Source: Microbulbifer aggregans (lineage in GTDB: Bacteria; Pseudomonadota; Gammaproteobacteria; Pseudomonadales; Cellvibrionaceae). From it: DNA of 64,000 bases. The notes under the pieces were generated by a model that worked only from the letters and a program-made list of their open reading frames with translations, searched no databases and was not told the DNA's origin. Of this stretch, positions 47,734 through 56,982 are shown in pieces; position 1 is the stretch's first letter, and the number at the start of each line of letters is the position of its first letter. Location: the NCBI RefSeq assembly GCF_001750105.1, contig NZ_CP014143.1:930001-994000 (forward strand). Reading direction: 5' to 3'. The position numbers were made by a program, and so were the translations under genes.

Positions 47734-50700
47734 CTACGAAGCATTGGCTAAATGACGCCCCTTCCAGAGTCGGTAGATCGCCGGAATCACCAATAGCGTA
47801 AGCAGCATGGCACTAACCATGCCACCCACCATTGGTGCGGCGATGCGCTGCATCACCTCTGAACCGACACCGGAGCCGATCATCACCGGGATCAGGCCGA
47901 TAAAGACCGTAGCGGTGGTCATCAGCACCGGCCGCATGCGCTGGCCGGCACCCTCGCGAATTGCCCGCTGCAGGTCTTCCCGCGACAGGTCGCCGCCTGC
48001 CTCGGCGCGCTCTTCCTGCACCCGCTGCCAGGCCTGGTTCAGGTAGACCAGCATGATCACGCCGATCTCCACCGCCACGCCCGCCAGTGCGATAAAGCCG
48101 ACCCCAACCGCCACCGAAAAGTTGTAGTCGAGCCAGTAAAGCAGCCACAGACCGCCGATCAGTGCCAGCGGCAGGCTGCCCATGATCACCAGTACCTCGC
48201 CCACATGGCGGAAACTGAGGTAGAGAAGCAGCACGATGATGCCCAGGGTCAGGGGCAACAGGATGCTGAGTCGCTCCCAGGCCCGTTCCATGTATTCGTA
48301 CTGGCCGGACCAGATCAGCGAATAGCCAGGCGGCAGCTCCAGCTGATCCGCCACCGCCTGCTTGGCACTGGCGACCCAACTACCCAGGTCCACATCGGTA
48401 ATGTCCACATAGATCCAACCATTGGGACGCGCGTTTTCAGTCTTGATCATCGGCGGGCCGTCCCGTACCTCAATGCGGGCCACGTCGCCCAGCGCCAGAT
48501 GGCTGCCGTTCGGGGCGACCAGAGGCAGTTGGCGCATCTGTTCGGGGGAGTCCCGCCAGCTCTGAGGGTAGCGCAGGTTGACCGGATAGCGCTCCAGCCC
48601 CTCCACCGTGTCGCTGACGTTGCGGCCGCCGATGGCGGTGTCTACCACCGACTGCACATCGGTGATATTCAGGCCAAAGCGGGCGGCGGCGACGCGATCG
48701 ATATCCACATCGATATAGCGCCCGCCGGCGACCCGCTCTGCGTAGACAGAGGCGGTACCGGGCAGATCGCCGAGAATGCTCTCCAGCCGCGTGCCGATCC
48801 GCTCGATCTCCATCAGATCCTGTCCGGCCACCTTGATGCCCACCGGCGTCTTGATGCCGGTGGCCAGCATGTCGATGCGGGTCTTGATGGGCATCACCCA
48901 GGCGTTGGTGACCCCGGGGACCTGCACCACCCGGTCCAGCTCGGCACGCAGCTTTTCCGGGGTCATGCCCGGCCGCCACTGTTCCTCGGGCTTGAAGCGG
49001 ATGATGGTCTCGATCATGGTCAGGGGTGCCGAGTCGGTGGCGGTGTCGGCGCGGCCGATCTTGCCCCAGACCTGGGCCACCTCCGGTACCGTCTTGATCA
49101 GCTTGTCGGTCTGCTGCAGCAGTTCCCGCGCCTTGCCAATGGAAATGCCCGGATGGGTACTGGGCATGTACATCAGGTCACCCTCGTCCAGCGGCGGCAT
49201 GAACTCAGTGCCGGTCTTGGTGAGCGGATAGAGGGCACTGGCCAGCAGGAGAAGGGCGGTGACAAGCACCAGGCGCGGAAAGCGTACCGCCAGCTCCAGC
49301 GCCGGACGGTAGACGGCCGTCAGGGCGCGATTGATCGGGTTGGCCTGTTCCGGCTTGACGTGACCGCGCACGAAATAACCCATCAATACCGGCACCAGGG
49401 TAATGGCCAGTCCCGCCGCCACCGCCATGGCGTAGGTCTTGGTATAGGCGAGCGGGCTGAACAGTCGCCCCTCCTGGCCCTCGAGGGCGAAGACCGGCAG
49501 AAAGCTCAGGGTGATGATCAGCAGGCTGAAAAAAAGCGGCGGCCCCACTTCACTCGCTGCTTCAGCCACCACCTGCCAGCGATTGCGCTCGGTCAGCGGA
49601 GTGCGCTCCATGTGCTTGTGCAGGTTCTCAATCATCACGATGGCACCGTCCACCATGGCACCGATGGCAATGGCGATGCCGCCCAGGCTCATGATATTCG
49701 CGTTGATGCCCTGCAGGTGCATGACGATAAACGCACCGAGAATCCCCAGTGGCAGGCTGAGGGCGATCACCAGCGATGAGCGCAGGTGATACAGGAACAA
49801 CGCACAGACCAGCGCTACCACCAGGAACTCCTGCAGCAGCTTGTGGGCCAGATTCTCCACCGCGCTGTCGATGAGTTCGCTGCGGTCGTAAGTGGGTACA
49901 ATTTCCACCCCTGCCGGCAGGCTTTGCTGAAGCTCGCCCAATCGTTCGGTCACCCGCTGGATCACAGCGCGAGCATTGTCGCCGAAGCGCATCACCACCA
50001 CGCCGCCGACCACTTCGCCCTCGCCATCGAGTTCGGAAATGCCGCGGCGCATCTGCGGCCCCACGCGGATTTCTGCCACGTCACCGAGTAGCAGCGGTGT
50101 GCCGCTGTCGTCGACCCGCAGGGGGATCTGGCGCAGATCGTCGACGCCCTGGATATAGCCACTGGCGCGGACCATGTACTCCGCTTCCGCCATTTCCACC
50201 ACCGAGGCACCGGTCTCCCGGTTGCCGCGCTGGATGGCGGTGCGCACCTGGTCGAGCGTCAGGTCGTAGGCGCGCAGACGCAGCGGGTCCACCACCACCT
50301 GGTATTGCCGCACCATACCTCCGACGGTGGCCACCTCCGAGACGCCGGGGATGGTCTGTAGCTCGTATTTCAGAAACCAGTCCTGGATCGAGCGCAGCTG
50401 GGCCAGATCGTGCTCGCCGCTGCGATCCACCAGGGCATAGCTGTAGATCCAACCGACACCAGTGGCATCCGGTCCGAGTTCCGGCTGGGCGCCGGCAGGC
50501 AGCCTGGGCGCCACCTGACTCAGGTATTCCAGCACCCGCGAGCGCGCCCAGTAGAGGTCCACGTCGTCATCGAAGATCACATAGACATAGGAATCGCCAA
50601 AGAATGAATAGCCCCGCACCGTGACCGCACCGGGCACCGACAGCATGGCAGTGGTGAGCGGGTAGGTGACCTGATCCTCCACCACCTCCGGTGCCTGGCC

Positions 50701-50862
50701 GGGATAGGAGGTCTTCACGATCACCTGCACATCGGACAGGTCGGGCAGGGCGTCGACCGGGGTGTGGCGCAGGCTGTAGAGGCCGCCGAGTAGCAGGGCG
50801 AAGGCGCCGAGCAGCACCGCAATGCGGTTGTGCAGCGACCAATGGATAATGCGGGCGATCAT
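47734..50862 (-). CDS. cusA: Copper/silver efflux RND pump CusA
   Basis: Inner-membrane RND transporter of 1042 residues that exports Cu(I)/Ag(I). It is set apart from the Czc pump by WVMPIKTRIDMLATGIKTPV and the Met-containing cleft residues of CusA, and by the TM4 relay GAMVDGAIVMIENLHKHMER. Two sets of six membrane helices and two large periplasmic loops are present; the N-terminus MIARIIHWSLHNRIAVLLGA is typical. It overlaps cusB by 4 nt (ATGA) and is the last gene of the operon. Metal choice rests on CusA-specific motifs and the CusF-like domain on its partner. Confidence 0.92.
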   Translation of the reverse strand: MIARIIHWSLHNRIAVLLGAFALLLGGLYSLRHTPVDALPDLSDVQVIVKTSYPGQAPEVVEDQVTYPLTTAMLSVPGAVTVRGYSFFGDSYVYVIFDDDVDLYWARSRVLEYLSQVAPRLPAGAQPELGPDATGVGWIYSYALVDRSGEHDLAQLRSIQDWFLKYELQTIPGVSEVATVGGMVRQYQVVVDPLRLRAYDLTLDQVRTAIQRGNRETGASVVEMAEAEYMVRASGYIQGVDDLRQIPLRVDDSGTPLLLGDVAEIRVGPQMRRGISELDGEGEVVGGVVVMRFGDNARAVIQRVTERLGELQQSLPAGVEIVPTYDRSELIDSAVENLAHKLLQEFLVVALVCALFLYHLRSSLVIALSLPLGILGAFIVMHLQGINANIMSLGGIAIAIGAMVDGAIVMIENLHKHMERTPLTERNRWQVVAEAASEVGPPLFFSLLIITLSFLPVFALEGQEGRLFSPLAYTKTYAMAVAAGLAITLVPVLMGYFVRGHVKPEQANPINRALTAVYRPALELAVRFPRLVLVTALLLLASALYPLTKTGTEFMPPLDEGDLMYMPSTHPGISIGKARELLQQTDKLIKTVPEVAQVWGKIGRADTATDSAPLTMIETIIRFKPEEQWRPGMTPEKLRAELDRVVQVPGVTNAWVMPIKTRIDMLATGIKTPVGIKVAGQDLMEIERIGTRLESILGDLPGTASVYAERVAGGRYIDVDIDRVAAARFGLNITDVQSVVDTAIGGRNVSDTVEGLERYPVNLRYPQSWRDSPEQMRQLPLVAPNGSHLALGDVARIEVRDGPPMIKTENARPNGWIYVDITDVDLGSWVASAKQAVADQLELPPGYSLIWSGQYEYMERAWERLSILLPLTLGIIVLLLYLSFRHVGEVLVIMGSLPLALIGGLWLLYWLDYNFSVAVGVGFIALAGVAVEIGVIMLVYLNQAWQRVQEERAEAGGDLSREDLQRAIREGAGQRMRPVLMTTATVFIGLIPVMIGSGVGSEVMQRIAAPMVGGMVSAMLLTLLVIPAIYRLWKGRHLANAS

Positions 50863-52379
50863 TTGTGCTCGCCCCCTTGGTCATGGTGGTCGTGGTGATC
50901 GTGGGAGTCGGACTTCTCCTCCTGCTGCGGCTGGTGGTGCTGGTGACCCGCCGCCGGTCGCACCGCCAGCACCTCGTACTTGCCATCCGGCCGTTCGCGG
51001 ATCTGCACCTCGACCCGGCTATCGCTCTCCATCGCCTCACGCAACGCCTCGCCGGCGCCTTCCGCGACATAAAAGCCCATCACCATGCCCGGCCAGTCCC
51101 AGGCCGGTACCGGGTCGTGCTCCAGGCGCGCGTAGTGGTTGTCATCCGGCATGCTCAGCACCCGGGCGCCCACCCAGGGCTGGTCTCCGGCATCCAGGCG
51201 CTCGAGGCCGGCACTGACGCTGGACTCGGAATCCAGCAGGAACTGGGCGGAGGTCACCACCCGCTGCCCCGCCTCGAGCCCCTCGAGGATTTCCACCCGC
51301 TCGCCGAATTCGCGCCCGGACCGCACCTTGATGGAGCGGAAACGGCCGTCCCCCTCAGCGAGCACCACACGCTCCATGCTGCCGGTGCGGATCAGCGCTT
51401 CCCTCGGAATCGTCAACGCCTGCAGGGCGGGGCCGTCCAGTTGCAGTTGCACGAACATGCCTGGACGCAGGGTGCGGTCCGGGTTGTCGACCCGCACGCG
51501 CACGGTCAGGGTGCGCATCTGCTCGTTCAGCTGCGGCAGCACCTTGGCGATCTTGCCCAGCCAGATGCGACCGGGAGCAACGTCGGCGCGCACGGTGGCG
51601 GTATCCCCCGGCTGCACCTTGTAGCCCTGGCGGGGAAACACTTCACCCTCGATCCACACGGTCTGCAACGGCCCCACGCTCACCAGGGTGGTCTGCGGGG
51701 TAATGTACATGCCGTCGCGCACACCCAGGTTTTCCACGTAGCCGCTGGCTTCGGCATAGAGCGTAATCGCTTCGCGTGCCTTGCCTTCGCGCTCAACACT
51801 GGCAATCTCGGCGGCGGGAATACCCTGGCTGTGCAGGCGCTCGCGCGACGCGGCAATCAGGGCGCGATTGCCACTCTTGAGAGCGGCCAGCAGTTCCCGC
51901 TGGGACTTGACCAGTTCCGGTGAATAGATCTCGACCAGGGACTGGCCTTTTTCCACCCGGTCCCCCTTGGCCTTGACCCAGCTTTTTTGCACCCAGCCTG
52001 TCAGCCTGGAATGCTGATGCTCGATCCGGTCCTCGTCCAGGCGCACGATACCGACCGTGTTCAGCTTGGCGGACACGGAATCGCGCTCTGCCACGCCGGT
52101 GCGCACACCCAGGTTGCTCTCCACTGCCGGCGAGATACGCACAGTGCCTGCCGCCTCTTTTTCCTCTTCGCCCTCATACACCGGAATCAGGTCCATACCC
52201 ATGGGCGACTTGCCCGGCCCGTCGCGACGGTAATTGGGGTCCATCGGCGCGACCCAGTAGAGGATCTTCTTTTCTTCCTGTGCCTGTTCAGACGAATCCC
52301 CGTCGCCGGCACCAAGCCACCAGCCCAGCGCCACGCCGGCCAGTACTGCCGCGGTGATCACGATTGGAGCCTTTTGCAT
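50859..52379 (-). CDS. cusB: CusB adaptor with C-terminally fused CusF-like metallochaperone domain
   Basis: Periplasmic adaptor of 506 residues. After an N-terminal membrane anchor (about 5-23) comes a metal-binding segment YWVAPMDPNYRRDGPGKSPM, a variant without the usual cysteines but rich in Met. The adaptor body follows (about 80-390). Residues 402 to about 478 form a CusF-like domain: His421, Trp429, Met432 and Met434 in the EHDPVPAWDWPGMVMGF segment have exactly the 8-3-2 spacing of CusF His36, Trp44, Met47 and Met49. A His/Asp-rich tail (HDHHDHHDQGGEHK) ends the protein. The fusion would deliver Cu(I)/Ag(I) directly to the pump. Confidence 0.9.
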   Translation of the reverse strand: MQKAPIVITAAVLAGVALGWWLGAGDGDSSEQAQEEKKILYWVAPMDPNYRRDGPGKSPMGMDLIPVYEGEEEKEAAGTVRISPAVESNLGVRTGVAERDSVSAKLNTVGIVRLDEDRIEHQHSRLTGWVQKSWVKAKGDRVEKGQSLVEIYSPELVKSQRELLAALKSGNRALIAASRERLHSQGIPAAEIASVEREGKAREAITLYAEASGYVENLGVRDGMYITPQTTLVSVGPLQTVWIEGEVFPRQGYKVQPGDTATVRADVAPGRIWLGKIAKVLPQLNEQMRTLTVRVRVDNPDRTLRPGMFVQLQLDGPALQALTIPREALIRTGSMERVVLAEGDGRFRSIKVRSGREFGERVEILEGLEAGQRVVTSAQFLLDSESSVSAGLERLDAGDQPWVGARVLSMPDDNHYARLEHDPVPAWDWPGMVMGFYVAEGAGEALREAMESDSRVEVQIRERPDGKYEVLAVRPAAGHQHHQPQQEEKSDSHDHHDHHDQGGEHK

Positions 52380-52440
52380 CGTTCGTATTCCTATACAGTC
52401 CGCCCGCGGGGCGGGCCAATTCTTGTTGCTGGCAAGCCGC

Positions 52441-53730
52441 TCACTTGCCGTCCACCGGTACCGCGCCGGCGAGGTAATAGCGAATCCGCGCCAGCGCGCG
52501 GAAGTAGTCGTAATCCAGCTGCAGGGCCGCGATCTGCGCCTCGATGGCCTCCATTCGAGCGGTGATCACTGCGTCGAGGTCGGCGGTATTGGCGGCGTAG
52601 CCCTGCAGCAATGCCTCAGCCGTCGCCTCCGCCGTCGGCAGCAGCTGGCTTCGGTAAAGATGGCGCCGCGACTGCAGGCTCTCGGCCGAGGCCGCGGCAC
52701 TGTTCAGGCCGCCGTGCAGCCGCTGCAGCAGGTTCTGGCGCTGAAGAATGCCGGCGCTCTCCCGCGCACGGGCGGCGGCGAGGCGCTGATCCTGGCGATT
52801 CTGGCGGAACAGGGGCAGGTCGACGGAAATGAGCGCGCTGGCGAAGTCGGCGCCGTCGCTCATGGGCGTGGGCTGGCGCTGGCCGTAGCTCAGCTCCAGC
52901 TTCCACTGCGGTTTGTAGGCCTCGTGAGCCAGCGCCACGTTGCGCGACTGCGCCTCCACCATGGCCCCGGCCGCATCCAGTGCCGGATGGCCGGCGATAG
53001 TCTCTGGCGGCACCGGCAGCTGCCGGGCCTGCAGCCAGGCCTCCGTGTCCGGCCAGTCCGGCAAGCGGGTGTTCACCGGCTGCCAGGCGGCTTCGCCGAT
53101 CCAGCGGGTGAGTTCGCCGCGGGCGCGGTCGATATCGCCGTCCATGGTCTGCAGCCGGTCATCGATACGGGCCAGCGCCAACTGGGTCTGCAGCAGTCGC
53201 TGGGACTGGACTTCACCGGTGGCGAGGCGATTGCGGTCATACTCCACCAGCTGCTCCAGCCACTTGCGGTTTTCCAGCAGCAGCTGACGGCGCTCGAGCT
53301 GGGCAGAGAGCTGCAGGAAGGACTCATTCACCGCCAGCGCCAGCTGCAACTCACGATCGGCAGCATTCGCGTAGGAGGCCTCTGCCTGCAACAGACCGCG
53401 CTCGCCAGTCAGACGGGCGCTATCACCGCGGGGCAGCTGCTGGCTTACTCCCAACAGTTTCTGCGTCATGGGCTGCTCGTCGAAGGCAAAGCTGTCCGTG
53501 GGCAGGTTGGCGACGCCAAACTTGAGCATCGGGTCAGCCCACTGGCTGTCCGCCACCGCGCCGGCTTCCAGCGCCTCGGCCTCCAGGCGCTGGGCAGCGC
53601 TTTCCGGATCGAGCTCCAGGGCAATCTGCACTGCCTGGCGATGGTCTATGGATGCGAACGCCGGCGTCGCGAGGGCAAGCGCCAGTGCAATTGGGCCGCA
53701 ACGCCGCGCGGCCCTTTTGGGGAAAAACAT
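52441..53730 (-). CDS. cusC: TolC-family outer-membrane channel of the Cus system
   Basis: Outer-membrane factor of 429 residues. A signal peptide (ALALALATPAFA) is followed by repeated long Ala/Gln/Leu-rich helices with MLKFGVANLPTDSFAFDEQP and LSYGQRQPTPMSDGADFASA, a segment typical of copper-operon OEPs, and a second helical repeat in the C-terminal half. No lipobox Cys is seen, unlike E. coli CusC. It lies 61 nt upstream of cusB and 58 nt downstream of the small Met/His-rich gene. Confidence 0.85.
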   Translation of the reverse strand: MFFPKRAARRCGPIALALALATPAFASIDHRQAVQIALELDPESAAQRLEAEALEAGAVADSQWADPMLKFGVANLPTDSFAFDEQPMTQKLLGVSQQLPRGDSARLTGERGLLQAEASYANAADRELQLALAVNESFLQLSAQLERRQLLLENRKWLEQLVEYDRNRLATGEVQSQRLLQTQLALARIDDRLQTMDGDIDRARGELTRWIGEAAWQPVNTRLPDWPDTEAWLQARQLPVPPETIAGHPALDAAGAMVEAQSRNVALAHEAYKPQWKLELSYGQRQPTPMSDGADFASALISVDLPLFRQNRQDQRLAAARARESAGILQRQNLLQRLHGGLNSAAASAESLQSRRHLYRSQLLPTAEATAEALLQGYAANTADLDAVITARMEAIEAQIAALQLDYDYFRALARIRYYLAGAVPVDGK

Positions 53731-53788
53731 CGGTTATTCCTGTCTGTGTGATAGCTCGTCGGTGCGCAGAGCACCCGTTAACGGGACA

Positions 53789-54157
53789 TCAGGCGGCGAT
53801 AGGGGGCCGGAACAGACTGGAAAGAGGGGAATCGGGGCGGTCGATTGCGGAGAACAGGACCGTCGGGTGATAGGCGGCTACATCGAATGGCTGGAATACC
53901 GCCAGAACGGCAACCGGCGAGGCACAGGCACCCAGCGCACAGCTGAGCTGGCACTGGCTCGCCTGCTCCGAGGCTGCTACCGAGTTATCCACATCGTCGC
54001 AGCAGGGCATGTCACCTGGCATCTCGTGGTGCATATCCATGTCAGCATGGGACATGGAGCCGGCGCCACCCATTTCGCCACAGTCGTGCTGCACCGCAGA
54101 AGCGAAGCTCTGGGCGCTCAACATCAACAGCAGAAACAGGGTCAGGATGCGGTGCAT
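53789..54157 (-). CDS. Secreted Met/His/Cys-rich protein heading the cus operon
   Basis: A 122-residue protein with a signal peptide (ILTLFLLLMLSAQSFAS). The mature N-terminus is packed with metal-liganding residues: HDCGEMGGAGSMSHADMDMH, HEMPGDMPCC, then CQLSCALGAC, giving at least seven Cys, six Met and five His within about 55 residues. The rest is ordinary, ending PLSSLFRPPIAA. It resembles CopL-type or DUF2946-like leader proteins of copper operons, but I cannot assign it to one. A periplasmic copper-binding or regulatory role is inferred from composition and from being the first gene before cusC. Confidence 0.75.
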   Translation of the reverse strand: MHRILTLFLLLMLSAQSFASAVQHDCGEMGGAGSMSHADMDMHHEMPGDMPCCDDVDNSVAASEQASQCQLSCALGACASPVAVLAVFQPFDVAAYHPTVLFSAIDRPDSPLSSLFRPPIAA

Positions 54158-54277
54158 GGCGGGATTCTAGGTGCCCCGGCAGCATCGGGCAAGTTCGCGC
54201 CGGGCTGAGGAACCGGGGAAGCTGCACCAGAGCGCACGATTGGCCTTGTCACCTGTGGCTAATTTATATGCACCCTG

Positions 54278-54286
54278 TGCTACAAT
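54278..54286 (+). promoter_or_regulatory. Extended -10 element before yciA
   Basis: TGCTACAAT matches an extended -10 (TGnTATAAT, one change) 57 nt before the yciA start; no clear -35 is present. It is almost the same as the yicC element at 4544-4552. Confidence 0.5.
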
Positions 54287-54342
54287 GCGCCACCCGCTTC
54301 GCGGCAACACCCACAATAAGTCTAAGAGTTCGTAAGCAGTCC

Positions 54343-54735
54343 ATGGCAGCACTAGATGAAGCGCCGCAACCTTCCGGCACCCTCACCCTGCAAACCCTGG
54401 CGATGCCCCGGGATACCAACCCCCAGGGGGATGTGTTCGCCGGCTGGCTGATGTCCCAGATGGACCTCGCCGGTGCCATTTTCGCCCAGACCATTGCCCG
54501 CGGCCGGGTCACCACTGTCGCCACGGGCAATATGGTATTCCTGCGCCCGGTGCCCGTAGGCTCGACTGTCAGCTGCTACGCAGAACCCGTCGAGGTGGGC
54601 CGCTCCTCTATCCGCACCATGGTGGAAGTGTGGCTGACACGGGTAGGCTCAGGCGAGCAGGTGAAGGTGACTGAAGGGGAGTTCGTGTTTGTCGCCATCG
54701 ATGACAAAGGACACACCCGGCCCCTACCGAACTGA
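54343..54735 (+). CDS. yciA: Acyl-CoA thioesterase YciA
   Basis: Hotdog-fold thioesterase that hydrolyses a range of acyl-CoAs, 130 residues. The YciA signature is PRDTNPQGDVFAGWLMSQMD, with the catalytic-region Asn, Gly-Asp and the helix Asp, then GNMVFLRPVPVGSTVSCYAE and MVEVWLTRV. The ATG gives MAALDEAPQPSGTLTLQTLA; 25 upstream in-frame codons overlap the promoter region and are not used. Probably a single-gene unit divergent from the cus operon. Confidence 0.92.
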   Translation: MAALDEAPQPSGTLTLQTLAMPRDTNPQGDVFAGWLMSQMDLAGAIFAQTIARGRVTTVATGNMVFLRPVPVGSTVSCYAEPVEVGRSSIRTMVEVWLTRVGSGEQVKVTEGEFVFVAIDDKGHTRPLPN

Positions 54736-54773
54736 CCTCATATCCCACGGGGCTTCCTACCGTGCGGCCCGAG

Positions 54774-55370
54774 TCAGTGGCGCACGTCTGAGTCGGGTAA
54801 GGTGATACCCAGTGTGCGCAGCTCGGCCGCCAGGCGAGGATCGCCGCTGGTGCGCCAGCGTTGATACAGGTTGATCACATCCGCCGCATCGAAGGCACGC
54901 TGCTTGGCACAGGCACGCGCGACCAATTCCAGCATGCGACTGAATTTTGCCGCCAGCTCGGCAAACACATGCCGGTACTGACGGGCGTTGTCGCCGAGAT
55001 AGTCATATGCACCGCCGCCCATGCCGACAAAGTAATCCCTCACGATACCCTTGCGGGCGTAGCTCTCGGGGAACACCGCTCCGATAAACAGGGCGGTATC
55101 CCCCAGCTTGCGCAGTAACTGGCATCGCTCCCACTCACTGGGCGTTTCCACCGCATCCCGGTACAGGAGGGCAAGTGGCCGGATACCGCGCTCCCCCTGT
55201 TCGTAGGTAAACAACTCATCGCTGTCCCCGAAGCGGGCCAGCATATTGCCCATATACCAGAGCGTGTCCTCGTGGGGCGGCGGCGCCAGCTCCCGACCGT
55301 ATTCCTGCAGGCGACCACGGAAATATTCCGCCAGGGTCAATTCAAAATCTGTGCGCTGTACCAATGCCAT
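54774..55370 (-). CDS. Conserved-looking cytoplasmic protein of unknown function
   Basis: A 198-residue soluble, mostly helical protein that I do not recognise. It has no signal or membrane segment. Distinct stretches include LWYMGNMLARFGDSDELFTY, LLRKLGDTALFIGAVFPESY and YFVGMGGGAYDYLGDNARQY, the last with a glycine cluster. The ATG is preceded by GGATTCTCC. It is convergent with yciA, 38 nt apart. The frame has the same GC-rich codon character as neighbouring core genes, so I take it as real. Confidence 0.7.
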   Translation of the reverse strand: MALVQRTDFELTLAEYFRGRLQEYGRELAPPPHEDTLWYMGNMLARFGDSDELFTYEQGERGIRPLALLYRDAVETPSEWERCQLLRKLGDTALFIGAVFPESYARKGIVRDYFVGMGGGAYDYLGDNARQYRHVFAELAAKFSRMLELVARACAKQRAFDAADVINLYQRWRTSGDPRLAAELRTLGITLPDSDVRH

Positions 55371-55688
55371 GGAGAATCCTCCCGCTCTCCCTGAGCCTCA
55401 CAAAAACGCAGGAAAATCTCCAGCAATATTCCATTCCTAACAGCCCGGTTTATATAGATTTTCTTTCTAATAAATGCTGGCTGATCAGTGGCGGTGCCGG
55501 CCCACGAGAACAAACGACGGGCCGGCCCTGGGGCAGGCGGCATAGTGATACAGACATGGCGGCGTCAATAGCGCCCGGGGCGAGGGATTGCCCGGAGGGA
55601 GATGCGGTCGGCAATCAGCAGAGGATTTTTCCTCTGCTGAATTCATTGTCCGGCCATCACTTCCGCTGACGGCCAGGATGGCGCCCAA
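55371..55688. other. Gap between two minus-strand genes
   Basis: About 318 nt with no convincing gene. It holds a hairpin at 55617-55638 (AGCAGAGGA / TCCTCTGCT, 4-nt loop) that may end the TRAP binding-protein transcript although no T-run follows, and a short AT-rich run near 55440-55475 that could carry the promoter of the unknown gene to the left. Confidence 0.4.
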
Positions 55689-56825
55689 TTATTGATCCAG
55701 CTCCAGTAAGCGAGTCTGGTAGTAAGCCTCTTCACTGATGCGGTGATAGGGAATCACTTGCGCCTCAAACTCGCGGAAGGCCTCATAGATGCGCGCGAAC
55801 TGAGGGTCCTCTGCTGCCGTCTCCTCCAGAATCTCCGTGTTGATGGTCTTCAGGTGGGCCAGTACCTCGTCCGGCAGGCGCTTCAGTTGCACGCCGTGCT
55901 TATCCACCAACTCTTTCAGTGCACGGTTGTTGCGCGCGGTGTACTCGTCGAGCATGTCCTGATTGGCATCCCTCGCTGCAGCGCGGACGATGGCCTGCAG
56001 GTCCCCGGGCAGTTTCTCGAAGGCACTCTTGTTGATGATGAATTCGAGGATAGAGCCCGGCTCGTGCCAGCCCGGGTAGTAGTAGTACTCGGCAATCTGG
56101 TGAAAACCGAAAGCCAGGTCGTTATACGGTCCCACCCACTCGGTGGCATCGATCACACCAGTCTGCAGCGCGGTATACAGCTCGCCACCGGGAATGGTCA
56201 CTGCGGTGCCACCGGCGCGATTCAGCACCTCACCACCGAGGCCGGGGATGCGCATCTTGAGGCCCTTCAGGTCCTCGACCGAGTTGATTTCCTTGTTGAA
56301 CCAGCCCGCCATCTGCACACCGGTGGAACCGCCGGCCATGGGGATCAGGTTGAAGGGCGCGTAAAGTTCTTCCCACAGCTCCAGGCCACCACCGTGGTGC
56401 AGCCAGCCATTCATCTCCTGGGCATTGAGCCCGAAGGGTACGGCGGTAAAGAACTGCGCCGCGGGCAGTTTGCCCTTCCAGTAATAGGCGGCACCGTGGC
56501 CCATCTGTGCAGCACCCTCGGACACGGCGCCGAATACGCCCATAGCCGGCACCAGCTCACCAGCACCGTAGACCTTGATCTTCAGCCGGCCAGCGGACAT
56601 TTCCTCGACTTTTTTGGCAAAGCGCTCCGGCGCACTACCGAGGCCGGGGAAATTTTTCGGCCAAGTCGTGACGAGTTTCCATTGAAAGGTTTCCTGCCCC
56701 GTGCCTTCGGCAAACTGCTGGGCCGGACCGAGAGAAGCGCGCGAAACCACCAGCGCGCCAAAGGTGATCACCAGCAGGGCCAGCAGGCCGAGAATGATGG
56801 GGGGGTACCAGTTGATCTTTTTCAT
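55689..56825 (-). CDS. TRAP transporter substrate-binding protein, TakP-like (DctP family)
   Basis: Periplasmic solute receptor of 378 residues. An N-terminal hydrophobic helix (IILGLLALLVITFGALVVSR) serves as signal or anchor. The DctP body carries TTWPKNFPGLGSAPERFAKK, AAYYWKGKLPAAQFFTAVPF, FNKEINSVEDLKGLKMRIPG, GGELYTALQTGVIDATEWVG and a following YYYYPGWHEPG; these match the TakP branch, whose Rhodobacter member binds 2-oxo acids with sodium. No permease gene adjoins it; dctQM lie 10.7 kb away on the other strand beyond the cassette array and cus operon. Confidence 0.9.
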   Translation of the reverse strand: MKKINWYPPIILGLLALLVITFGALVVSRASLGPAQQFAEGTGQETFQWKLVTTWPKNFPGLGSAPERFAKKVEEMSAGRLKIKVYGAGELVPAMGVFGAVSEGAAQMGHGAAYYWKGKLPAAQFFTAVPFGLNAQEMNGWLHHGGGLELWEELYAPFNLIPMAGGSTGVQMAGWFNKEINSVEDLKGLKMRIPGLGGEVLNRAGGTAVTIPGGELYTALQTGVIDATEWVGPYNDLAFGFHQIAEYYYYPGWHEPGSILEFIINKSAFEKLPGDLQAIVRAAARDANQDMLDEYTARNNRALKELVDKHGVQLKRLPDEVLAHLKTINTEILEETAAEDPQFARIYEAFREFEAQVIPYHRISEEAYYQTRLLELDQ

Positions 56826-56982
56826 TAACTGCCGTTTTTGTCTTTTCTTATGGTTGAAGTAGCCCTAACAAAATTATTTTACCTTACCCTTCACATTACT
56901 TCTTTCCATTTTAATCTTCGATTGACACATGTCATTCGCCTCAATAGCTTCAAATGGCTAGGCGAAATATAAGGATATAACC

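Noticed and set aside
48205..49779. A 524-codon open frame on the plus strand opposite cusA
   Set aside because: Antisense shadow with His/Asp/Gln-rich composition and no recognisable motif; the cusA frame is intact.
55617..55638. Hairpin AGCAGAGGA / TCCTCTGCT downstream of the TRAP binding-protein gene
   Set aside because: No T-run follows on either strand; kept only as a note in the gap entry and not called as a terminator.
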